Positions 16,894 through 27,843 of a stretch of 64,000 nt of DNA are shown here, piece by piece. The stretch is from UBA6019 sp035535055. Lineage in GTDB: Bacteria > Chloroflexota > Dormibacteria > Dormibacterales > Dormibacteraceae. The DNA lies in assembly GCA_035535055.1 (NCBI GenBank), contig DATLQT010000100.1, positions 18,470-82,469 of the forward strand. Reading direction: 5' to 3'. The notes below the pieces were generated by a model, which did not search any database, was not told where the DNA came from, and was given only the letters and a program-made list of their open reading frames with translations. The translations under genes and the position numbers were made by a program. Each line of letters opens with the position of its first letter. Position 1 is the stretch's first letter.

Positions 16894-17043
16894 TTACTCC
16901 GGGGTCAGGGCGTCGCGGACCGACCGTCCGTCCCGGCCGCTGGCCGCGGGGGTGATGGAGTCGGCGCCCCAACCGTAGCCGGCCACGGCGAGTCCGACCA
17001 TCGTCACCAGGGTCACCACGGACATGAGTGCGTCAATTGGCAT
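16894..17043 (-). CDS. Small single-pass membrane protein (49 aa)
   Basis: A short reading frame, ATG at 17041-17043 to TAA at 16894-16896. The product begins MPIDALMSVVTL, has one hydrophobic segment (about residues 6-24, VVTLVTMVGLAVAGYGWGA) and a charged tail ending DALTPE. Its stop directly abuts the convergent ABC permease stop. The coherent membrane segment, an ATG start and good placement between genes argue for a real gene. A TTATGC box lies a few bases upstream. I do not recognise the family. A membrane-located regulatory or accessory peptide is a guess only. Confidence 0.55.
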   Translation of the reverse strand: MPIDALMSVVTLVTMVGLAVAGYGWGADSITPAASGRDGRSVRDALTPE

Positions 17044-17150
17044 CGGGGCATAACCTCTGAGCTCATGATATGCGCCTGGAACGGCCTTTTCGCCCCCTAA
17101 CCCATGTCGCTACAACGTTGTTACTTTGGGATCGATGTAATATCACGCCG

Positions 17151-17632
17151 ATGACTTTTGATTCACCGGAGCAACTCGACCCCGTGGACTGGAAGCTGTT
17201 GGAGCTCCTCCAGGAGGACGCCCGGCTGACCTTCGCCGAGCTCGGGCGCCGGGTCTTGCTGAGCGCCCCGGCGGTCGCCGAGCGCGTCCGGCGGCTCGAG
17301 CAGGCGGGCGTGCTCACCGGCTACCACGCCGAGGTCGACATCGCCAAGCTGGGCTTCCCGATGCAGGCGGTGATCCGGATCATCGCCAGCGCGAGGCTCT
17401 CCGAGCAGCTGGCTCCCCTGCTCCAGGAGATCCCCGAGATCCTCGAGTGCCAGCGGGTGACCGGCCAGGACAGCTTCGTGGTCCGGGTGGCGATCCGCTC
17501 GGTGGAGAACCTGGAGGACGTGCTCCGGCGATTGGCGCCGCACGACGGCGACACGATCACCTCGGTGATCCTCAACACCCCGGTTCGCCACCGGGTCATA
17601 ACCCGCGAGGTGGCGACGGCCGGAACCGCGAC

Positions 17633-17636
<4 letters not shown>
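17151..17636 (+). CDS. Lrp/AsnC family transcriptional regulator
   Basis: A 161-residue regulator. The N-terminal winged helix (LDPVDWKLLELLQEDARLTF... with SAPAVAERVRRLEQAGV as recognition helix) precedes a RAM ligand-binding domain (GFPMQAVIRI to the GQDSFVVRV strand). Such proteins bind amino acids or related metabolites and form octamers on DNA. I use ATG 17151, which follows TAATAT (17138-17143) by 7 bases; the frame open to 17070 has no support. It shares a CTAG with the convergent malate synthase stop. It may control the neighbouring aceB gene, but no operator is evident. Confidence 0.9.
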
Positions 17637-19228
<1,592 letters not shown>

Positions 19229-19285
19229 AGCACTTCGATTATGCGCAGGCGCGCCATCGGCCACACTGGAACGTGAGACCACCAG

Positions 19286-21196
19286 ATGGCGAAGAAGGCA
19301 GCCGGCGGCAACCCTGAGACCCATCGGGTTCATTCGGGCAGCGAAGCGACCCGCCATACCGGCGACGACTATCCGCCGATCTCCGACTACGCCTACATCA
19401 GCGACTGCCACTCGATGGCGCTGGTGAGTCGCAGCGGCTCCATCGATTGGTGCTGCATGCCGCGGGTGGACGCCGCCAGCATCTTCGGCCGGCTGCTCGA
19501 CTGGCAGAAGGGCGGTTACTGCTCGGTTGCGCCCGTCGACGCCGAGGCGGCCTCCTTCCAGGCCTACCTGGAGGACACCCTGGTCCTGGAGACGACCTTC
19601 CGGACCGAGGGCGGCGAGGCGCGGCTGCTGGACTGCTTCGCCATGCACGAGGGAGGCAAGAACAAGCCTCATCTGCAGCTGATCCGGATCCTGGAGGGTG
19701 TCCGCGGCCGCATCGACTTCTGCCTCCAGGTCGTGCCGAGGTTCGACTACGGGGAGGTCAAGCCCTGGATCCGCCGCCACTCCGCGCGGATTCACTCGGC
19801 CATCGGGGGCAACGACGGCATCCTGGTCGCCTCCGACATGATCCTGAAATCCAACCGCGAGGCGCACGACCTCGTGGCCTACGCAACCATCCGCGCCGAG
19901 GAGCGGATACGGATCTCGATCGCGTTCGTGCGCCCCGAGGAGCTCGAGTTCGCGGTGCCGGACGTGGCCGACGCCGCCGAGCTCGACCACCGGCTGGAGG
20001 AGACGATCCGCTGGTGGAGACGCTGGACAAAGCAGATCACGATCCAGGGCTCCGACCGGTCGGCCGTCGTCCGCTCCGCGATCGCGCTGAAGGGGCTCAC
20101 CTTCGCGCCGACGGGGGCGATGGCGGCCGCCGCGACCACCTCGCTGCCGGAGACCACGGGGGGGGAGCGCAACTGGGACTACCGCTACAGCTGGATCCGC
20201 GACTCGGCTCTCAGCGTTCGCTCGCTGACCACCATCGGCGCCTTCGACGAGGCTGACGGGTTCCGGCGCTTCATCCAGCGCAGCGCCGCCGGAAGCGCCA
20301 GCGAACTCCAGATCATGTACGGAGTCGGAGGCGAGCGGCGCCTGACCGAGATCCTGCTCACCGGCCTCGACGGCTATGCCCACTCGCGCCCGGTGCGGAT
20401 CGGCAACGCCGCCTCCCAGCAGCTCCAGCTCGACGCCTATGGCGCCCTGCTCGATCTCAGCTGGCGCTGGCACAAGCGCGGCCACTCGCCCGACGACGAC
20501 TACTGGCGCTTCGTGGTCGAGCTGGTGGACATCGCCGCCGAACGCTGGTCCGAGCCCGACCGCGGGATCTGGGAGATCCGCGGCAAGCCGCAGCACTTCG
20601 TCCACTCCAAGGTCATGTGCTGGACGGCCCTCGACCGGGGGATCGGGCTCGCCGTCGAGTGCTTGCGCAAGGCGCCCCTGGCTCGCTGGCGGAAGACACG
20701 CAAGGCGATCAGGGACGCCGTGATGGAGCAGGGGGTGGACCGCGACCGCAAGGTCTTCGTCCAGTCATTCGGCTCGCACCACGTGGACGCGGCCCTGCTC
20801 CTGCTGCCGGTCTTCGACTTCATCGGCTTCGACGACCCCCTGATGGTCGCGACCACCGACGCGATCATCGCCGACCTCGGCGACGACGGCCTGGTCCTCC
20901 GCTATCGCGTGCAGCACACCGATGACGGGCTGAGGGGCGCGGAGGGGACCTTCCTGGCCTGCGCCTTCTGGCTGGCGGAGGTGCTGGCGCGGCAGGACCG
21001 GCTGGAGGAGGCGAGGACCTACTTCGATCGGGCCTCCTCGACGGCGACCGAGCTCGGGCTCTTCTCGGAGGAGTTCGCCACCGATTCCGAGAAGATGCTG
21101 GGCAACTTCCCGCAGGCCCTCACCCACCTGTCCCACATCTCGGCGGCGGTGGCGCTGGCCCGCGCCGGCGGCGACCTCTCGAGCCAGAGCTACTAG
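19286..21196 (+). CDS. Glycoside hydrolase family 15 (glucoamylase/trehalase-like)
   Basis: A 636-residue cytosolic GH15 enzyme. The N-terminal beta domain starts ISDYAYISDCHSMALVSRSGSIDWCC, the family start found in many actinobacterial and Chloroflexi proteins. The (alpha/alpha)6 barrel carries NWDYRYSWIRDSA, the general acid in GIWEIRGKPQHFVHSK and the general base region EGTFLACAFW. The family contains glucan glucohydrolases and trehalases, and the sequence alone does not decide. Nearby glgX points to glycogen or alpha-glucan turnover. The stop shares CTAG with the convergent kinase gene. Confidence 0.92.
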   Translation: MAKKAAGGNPETHRVHSGSEATRHTGDDYPPISDYAYISDCHSMALVSRSGSIDWCCMPRVDAASIFGRLLDWQKGGYCSVAPVDAEAASFQAYLEDTLVLETTFRTEGGEARLLDCFAMHEGGKNKPHLQLIRILEGVRGRIDFCLQVVPRFDYGEVKPWIRRHSARIHSAIGGNDGILVASDMILKSNREAHDLVAYATIRAEERIRISIAFVRPEELEFAVPDVADAAELDHRLEETIRWWRRWTKQITIQGSDRSAVVRSAIALKGLTFAPTGAMAAAATTSLPETTGGERNWDYRYSWIRDSALSVRSLTTIGAFDEADGFRRFIQRSAAGSASELQIMYGVGGERRLTEILLTGLDGYAHSRPVRIGNAASQQLQLDAYGALLDLSWRWHKRGHSPDDDYWRFVVELVDIAAERWSEPDRGIWEIRGKPQHFVHSKVMCWTALDRGIGLAVECLRKAPLARWRKTRKAIRDAVMEQGVDRDRKVFVQSFGSHHVDAALLLLPVFDFIGFDDPLMVATTDAIIADLGDDGLVLRYRVQHTDDGLRGAEGTFLACAFWLAEVLARQDRLEEARTYFDRASSTATELGLFSEEFATDSEKMLGNFPQALTHLSHISAAVALARAGGDLSSQSY

Positions 21197-22935
21197 CCCG
21201 TCGAGGGCAGTAGCCTCAGGGCGAACGTGCTGCCCTTCCCCGGAGCCGAACGCTCGAGGGTCAGGGTGGCGCCCATCCGAGTTGCGAGCTGGCGGCTGAT
21301 GTAGAGCCCGAGGCCGGTGCCCGGAACGTGCCGAACCGCGGGGTCGTCGATGCGGTAGAAGCGCTCGAAGATCTTCTGCCGCTGGTCGGGCGGCACGCCT
21401 CGCCCGCGGTCTCGGATCTCGACCCGCGGTTCCGGCAGGTCCTGGACGGTGACGGTGATCCTCGCGGTCCCGAGGCTGTAGCTGAGCGCGTTGTTGAGGA
21501 GGTTGTCGAGGATCCGCCCCAACTGCTCGGGGTCGGCGAGGACCTTGACCGGTTGCTCGGGAAAGTTGTGGGTCAGCCGCGCGCCGAGCAGGGCTGCCCG
21601 CGGCTCGAGCCTCTCAATGGCCGCGAAGACTGCCTCCCGCAGCTCCACCGAGGACCCCTGGAAGGGGATCGTCCCAGCCTCCAGGCGGGACGCGATCAGC
21701 AGCTCCGAGATCAGGGAGTCGAGCTCCGCGCTCTTGCTGCGAAGAGTCTCCAGCGGCACCTTCCAGTCGTTTGGGGGGTTGCCCAGGGTCCCGTCCTCCA
21801 TCATCGAGACGTACCCCGCGATCACCGAGAGCGGCGTCCTCAGCTCGTGGGCGGCCATGTTCAGAAAGTCGGACTGGGCGCGGGTCACGGCCTGCGCCTG
21901 GGCAAAGAGCCGGGCGTTGCGCAGCGCCAGCACGGCCTGGTTGCCGATCACCTGGAACATCGCCAGGTCACTCGGCTTGAAGGGAGAGTCGTCCCGGCGG
22001 CTGAGCACCATCACGGCCGTCACCTCACCGTCCAGCACCAGAGGGATGGTGGCGGTGTGGCGCACGTCGCCCAGCGACGAGATGAGGGTGGCATCGACCT
22101 TGGTGACGTCGTAGCGGCCGCCTATCGACGGCTTGCGACTGCTGACCGCCTCGAGCATCAGCGGCTGGGAAGCGATCGGATGCCGGTAACCGATCAGGTC
22201 CTGCGCGCCGCTGACGTCGTGGAAGTCCTCGACCACCGTATCGGCGTCGTCCACCCGGAGGAGGACTCCCCGATGCGCCCGGCCCGCCTCGACCGCCCTG
22301 ACCAACACCCGGCGGATGACCTCGTTGGGGTCCAGCGACTGGCTGAGGTCGGCCGCGATCTCGATCGCTGTCGCCAGCCGGTCGCGGGTGGCCTCGAGTT
22401 CGGCGTAGGCGAAGGCGTTGTCGAGGGCGATGCCCGCCTGCTGGGAGAGCAGGGCGAGCAGGTACTCGTCCTCCTCGTCGAAGGGCGCCACCGCCCTCCG
22501 ATAGACGCCGATGGTGCCGATCGGCGTCGTCCGCCGGAGCACGGGCACCGCCATCGCCGAGTGGATCGGCTCGCCGATGACCACCGACCGCGAGTTGAGG
22601 GTCGGGTCCGACTCCGCGAAGGAGAGGTAGTCGTCGATCCGGGCGACGCGGCCGCCGGCCATCGCCTGGCTGTTAAGCCCGTGGTCGGAGTTGAGATGAA
22701 GGTCGTTCCAGGCCGGCGAGCGGGCGCCGAACAGACCTCGCGGCAGCAGCCGGCGGTCGGGGTCGTCCTCGTCGGGCAGGAAGATGGCGCCGACGTCGGC
22801 CTCGAGGACGTTGGTGGCGGCCCGGGCGATGGCGGTCAGCGTCTCGTCGAGGTCGAGGCTGGCGACCATCCGCGCGGAGATCTCGTGGAAGGCCGCCAGC
22901 GCCTCCGAGCGGGCGCCGGTCAGCCCTTTGCCCAT
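21193..22935 (-). CDS. GAF-domain sensor histidine kinase
   Basis: A cytosolic kinase of about 580 residues with no membrane segment. Two GAF-like sensor domains (about residues 10-180 and 190-340) are followed by HisKA with the phospho-His in MAAHELRTPLSVIAG (about 365) and HATPase_c with NLLNNALSYS, DRGRGVPPDQ and GTGLGLYISRQL. I choose ATG 22935 (MGKGLTG) with an upstream GAGGTGA at a good distance; a TTG six bases earlier is possible. It runs divergently from the small gene/hspR-like unit, with the HAIR-like operator between them. No response regulator is adjacent; the one at 25946 is the nearest. Confidence 0.92.
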   Translation of the reverse strand: MGKGLTGARSEALAAFHEISARMVASLDLDETLTAIARAATNVLEADVGAIFLPDEDDPDRRLLPRGLFGARSPAWNDLHLNSDHGLNSQAMAGGRVARIDDYLSFAESDPTLNSRSVVIGEPIHSAMAVPVLRRTTPIGTIGVYRRAVAPFDEEDEYLLALLSQQAGIALDNAFAYAELEATRDRLATAIEIAADLSQSLDPNEVIRRVLVRAVEAGRAHRGVLLRVDDADTVVEDFHDVSGAQDLIGYRHPIASQPLMLEAVSSRKPSIGGRYDVTKVDATLISSLGDVRHTATIPLVLDGEVTAVMVLSRRDDSPFKPSDLAMFQVIGNQAVLALRNARLFAQAQAVTRAQSDFLNMAAHELRTPLSVIAGYVSMMEDGTLGNPPNDWKVPLETLRSKSAELDSLISELLIASRLEAGTIPFQGSSVELREAVFAAIERLEPRAALLGARLTHNFPEQPVKVLADPEQLGRILDNLLNNALSYSLGTARITVTVQDLPEPRVEIRDRGRGVPPDQRQKIFERFYRIDDPAVRHVPGTGLGLYISRQLATRMGATLTLERSAPGKGSTFALRLLPSTG

Positions 22936-22995
22936 TCCCAACTCACCTCAAATCAGGATACGCCGCCGGTTTCGAACCCTATTCGCCACTAAACG

Positions 22996-23012
22996 TGATA
23001 TCTTAACTATCA
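22996..23012. promoter_or_regulatory. Putative HspR-type operator (HAIR-like inverted repeat)
   Basis: TGATA-TCTTAAC-TATCA, a perfect 5-bp inverted repeat with a 7-base spacer, sits in the divergent intergenic region between the GAF kinase and the small gene that precedes the hspR-like gene. The right half continues AAG, as in HAIR. The near-identical site at 6001-6017 supports a shared regulator. Confidence 0.6.
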
Positions 23013-23052
23013 AGTGAACCCTTAATCGACTGTCAGGAAAGACACGAACAAA

Positions 23053-23289
23053 ATGAACCCCCCGAGCTATTCCCAGTGGCCTGGTTTCCGACTGCCCATC
23101 GGCGGCTCCGTGCCCCAGCCGAGGCCTGCTCCGGTGAAGCCGGTGCAGCCGATCCCGGTGGCCGCGGCGGATGAGGTCCCCGACCACCATACGCAGCTGG
23201 AGGAGCTGATCGGCCACGTGCGCCGCTGTGAGCGGTGGGCGCGTCTGGACGATCGCATCGACCTCAGCTGGCGCCTCGACCGCGGCTGA
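23053..23289 (+). CDS. Small hypothetical protein upstream of hspR-like gene
   Basis: A 78-residue reading frame from ATG 23053 to TGA 23289. The N-terminal half is Pro-rich (QPRPAPVKPVQPIPV) and likely disordered. The C-terminal half (HTQLEELIGHVRRCERWARLDDRI) is a charged amphipathic helix. An AGGAAA lies about 15 bases before the start. It stands alone between the HAIR-like operator and the hspR-like gene, where other bacteria often encode a small heat-shock protein, but I see no alpha-crystallin sequence. It probably forms a two-gene unit with the regulator. Function unknown. Confidence 0.5.
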   Translation: MNPPSYSQWPGFRLPIGGSVPQPRPAPVKPVQPIPVAAADEVPDHHTQLEELIGHVRRCERWARLDDRIDLSWRLDRG

Positions 23290-23345
23290 GAAGAAAAGAA
23301 TTCCGGAATCCCAACCAAACAGGAGCGAACAGATCTCGAAACCTC

Positions 23346-23690
23346 ATGGCGAGTGAGAACCCCAACCCAAGAGAGACGGTCCAGTTCGACCTTGACAAGC
23401 CGATCTACACGCTGGGCGTGGCCAGCGAGATGCTCGATGCGCATCCGCGGACGCTGATGGTCTATGAGCAACTGGAGATGATCAGGCCGCGGCGCACGGC
23501 GACCAACCGGCGCCGCTATTCGCCGCGCGACGTGCTCAAGCTGCAGGCGATCCAAAAACTCACTCGCCGCCACGGGGTCAACCTGGCAGGGGCGAGATTC
23601 ATCCTGGAGCTGTTGAAGGAGCTGAACGACCACGCCGTGGAGCCGCCAGCGCGCTTTCGCGACGTGGACGTGAGCCTCCTCCAGCTCTAG
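23346..23690 (+). CDS. hspR: MerR-family regulator, HspR type
   Basis: A 114-residue DNA-binding protein. The helix-turn-helix and wing read PIYTLGVASEMLDAHPRTL and YEQLEMIRPRRTATNRRRYS. The following coiled region KLTRRHGVNLAGARFILEL is the classical HspR wording. HspR represses heat-shock operons through HAIR operators, usually with DnaK as co-repressor. The ATG at 23346 (MASENPNP) is preferred over an extended frame from 23235. Two HAIR-like repeats in the window, one upstream of its own unit and one before a stress-protein gene, fit autoregulation and a small regulon. No dnaK operon is in the window. Confidence 0.85.
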   Translation: MASENPNPRETVQFDLDKPIYTLGVASEMLDAHPRTLMVYEQLEMIRPRRTATNRRRYSPRDVLKLQAIQKLTRRHGVNLAGARFILELLKELNDHAVEPPARFRDVDVSLLQL

Positions 23691-23709
23691 CTTCGGCCGT
23701 TCAAGCCCT

Positions 23710-25821
<2,112 letters not shown>

Positions 25822-25945
25822 CTCTCCTTCCCCCTTGATGACACTTGGTTTGAAGATAACGTAGACGCACCGCTGGTAGGCTCGAGTACGGTCGCTTCGC
25901 GGGCATCTTCACGCGGGCGCGAGGCGCGGGCATACTTCTACGGCC

Positions 25946-26692
25946 TTGATTCAGAACCGCGGCAAGGTCGTGATCATCGAGGGCTCAGACGAGGACGGGG
26001 AGCTGGTTTCGACCGCGCTCCGAGAGGAGTCCTTCCAACCGGTCCTCTGCCCCACCTCGGCGGAGGGGTTCGCCGCCGCGGCCGACGGCCGCCCGGTCGG
26101 CGTGATCATCGACTGGGGCCTGTCGGACCGGCCGGCCGTCGAGGTCTGTCGGGAGCTGCGCGCCAAGGACCCACTGTTGCCGATCCTCTTCCTCTCCACC
26201 CGGACCGACGAGGCGACGGTCGCCCGCGGCCTCGATGCCGGCGCCGACGACTTCATCGGCAAGCCCTTCCGCCGGACCGAGATGGTCGCCCGCTTCGAGG
26301 CGCACGCCCGCAAAGCTGCCGCCGCCATCGCGCTCGTCCGTGCGCCGGGGGCTGCAGCCCCCTCCAGCGACGGGATGATGCGCTTCGGTGAGATCGAGGT
26401 TGACGTGGCCGCGCGCGAGGTTCGCGTCGCGGGCGAGGCGGTGGGCCTCGGGCCGCTCGAGTTCAAGCTGGTCGAATACCTCTGTACCAACGCCGGCGTC
26501 GCGATCTCTCGCGACCAGATCATGAGCAAGGTCTATGGCTACGACGCGGACATCTCGACCGAACGGGTGGACCTGCTGGCCCGCCGGGTTCGCGCCAAGC
26601 TCGGCGAGGGCCCGTCGCGGGGAGGCCACCTGGTGGCGGTCCCCGGCTACGGCTACCGCTGGGAGCGCCGCCGCCGGGACGACAACGCGTAG
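25946..26692 (+). CDS. Two-component response regulator, OmpR/PhoB type
   Basis: A 248-residue regulator. The receiver domain has the phospho-Asp in GVIIDWGLSD (about residue 55), Thr/Ser in LFLSTRTDEA and the Lys in FIGKPFRRTE. The acidic pair after beta-1 is EGSDEDG, slightly altered from the usual DD. A linker of about 25 residues leads to the winged-helix domain (GLGPLEFKLVEYLCTNAG, with AVPGYGYRWER as wing). It starts with TTG 25946, and CATACT lies 9 bases upstream. It is an orphan in the sense that no kinase is adjacent; the GAF kinase at 21193-22935 is a possible partner. Confidence 0.9.
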   Translation: MIQNRGKVVIIEGSDEDGELVSTALREESFQPVLCPTSAEGFAAAADGRPVGVIIDWGLSDRPAVEVCRELRAKDPLLPILFLSTRTDEATVARGLDAGADDFIGKPFRRTEMVARFEAHARKAAAAIALVRAPGAAAPSSDGMMRFGEIEVDVAAREVRVAGEAVGLGPLEFKLVEYLCTNAGVAISRDQIMSKVYGYDADISTERVDLLARRVRAKLGEGPSRGGHLVAVPGYGYRWERRRRDDNA

Positions 26693-26696
26693 CCGG

Positions 26697-27008
26697 TCAC
26701 TTCTCCTTCAGGCTCCAGGGGCGCGCCCGCACGCCGGGCAGGCCGCCGAACACCATGTAGGCCGACGTCTCCTCCTCGGCCCAAAAGGTGTGCCGCTCGC
26801 CCGGGTTGATGAGGAACAGCCCGCCGGCCTCGACGGCGCCCTGGTGCGCCCCGTCGGAGAAGTGGAGGGCGCCCTCGGTGACGATCACCGCCACCGGAAT
26901 CGCATTGCGGTGCTCTTGGACGCGCTGGCCGGCGGCGAGGCGGAGACCGACGACGCGGAGCGAACCCGCGTCGCCGATCGCCTCGTACCCGAGTGGTTTA
27001 GGGGCCAC
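26697..27008 (-). CDS. Cupin-domain protein
   Basis: A 103-residue single-cupin beta-barrel. Metal-ligand positions appear as EHRN..P in motif 1 (QRVQEHRNAIPVAVIVTEG) and PGERHTFWA in motif 2. One of the usual motif-1 His residues is replaced by Asn, so metal binding may be weak. The GTG at 27008 overlaps the stop of the SDR gene by 11 bases, so it is co-translated with it. Its role in that small operon is unknown. Confidence 0.75.
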   Translation of the reverse strand: MAPKPLGYEAIGDAGSLRVVGLRLAAGQRVQEHRNAIPVAVIVTEGALHFSDGAHQGAVEAGGLFLINPGERHTFWAEEETSAYMVFGGLPGVRARPWSLKEK

Positions 27009-27753
27009 CCCTCACGTACAGCACCTGGCCGCTGACGAATCCCGCCTCCTCGCTGGCCAGGTAGGCGACGGCCGCCGCGATGTCCTCCGGCTGGCCGATT
27101 CGCTGGACCGGGATCTGGGAGGCGGCGCCGGTCTTGAACTGCTCGAAGTCCATCCCCATCCGGTCGGCCGTCTGCCTGGTCATCGCGGTCTCGATGAAGC
27201 CGGGAGCGATCGCGTTGACGGTGATGTTGTAGCGGCCGAGCTCGATGGCCAGCGTGCGGGCCATGCCCTGCAGGCCGGCCTTGGCGGTCGAGTAGTTGGT
27301 CTGGCCTCGGTTGCCGAGCGCCGAGGTCGAGCTCATGAAGATCATCCGACCGTACTTGTGCTCCACCATCGCCTTCTGAGCGGCGCGCGCTGCGAAGAAG
27401 GTGCCCTTGAGGTGGGTGTCGATGACGCCGTCCCAGTCCTCGTCGGTCATCTTGTAGATCAGGTTGTCGCGGATAATGCCCGCGCAGCAGACCAGGACGT
27501 CCAGGCGGCCGAAGGCGTCGACCGCTCCCGCGATCAGCTTCTCGACCGACTCGCGATCCGTCACGTCGCAGGCGATCCCCTTGGCCCGGCCACCCGCGGA
27601 GGCGATCCGAGCCGCCGTCTCCTCGGTGGTCTTGGGGTCCATGTCGGAGACCACGACCGATGCGCCCTCTTCTGCCAGCCGGGTGGCGCAGGCGGCGCCG
27701 ATTCCCCTGCCGCTTCCGGTGATGACGGCGACCTTTCCTTCGAACCTCGTCAC
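26998..27753 (-). CDS. Short-chain dehydrogenase/reductase, FabG/PhaB-like
   Basis: A 251-residue NAD(P)H-dependent oxidoreductase with Rossmann motif TGSGRGIGAA (residues 12-21), VLVCCAG in place of NNAG, the catalytic Ser in SSTSALGNRGQTNYSTAKAG with Tyr and Lys in the YxxxK arrangement, and the PGFIETAMT cofactor loop. It is most like 3-oxoacyl-ACP or acetoacetyl-CoA reductases. A GGAGG lies 9 bases before the GTG start. It follows, after a 90-base gap, the CoA ligase and acyl-CoA dehydrogenase genes on the same strand, fitting beta-oxidation or PHA-type acyl-CoA metabolism. Confidence 0.9.
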   Translation of the reverse strand: MTRFEGKVAVITGSGRGIGAACATRLAEEGASVVVSDMDPKTTEETAARIASAGGRAKGIACDVTDRESVEKLIAGAVDAFGRLDVLVCCAGIIRDNLIYKMTDEDWDGVIDTHLKGTFFAARAAQKAMVEHKYGRMIFMSSTSALGNRGQTNYSTAKAGLQGMARTLAIELGRYNITVNAIAPGFIETAMTRQTADRMGMDFEQFKTGAASQIPVQRIGQPEDIAAAVAYLASEEAGFVSGQVLYVRGGP

Positions 27754-27843
27754 TCGGCGTTCCTCCAGTTTGCGGACGGCTCCAAGACCGAAAGGAAATC
27801 CTTTCGCTGCAATGACAGTACGGCTACGCGGCCTCCCTTCGCT

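Noticed and set aside
19229..20605. N-terminal extension of the malate synthase frame to 990 residues
   Set aside because: The extension is antisense to the GH15 gene and carries no known domain; malate synthase A starts at 19228.
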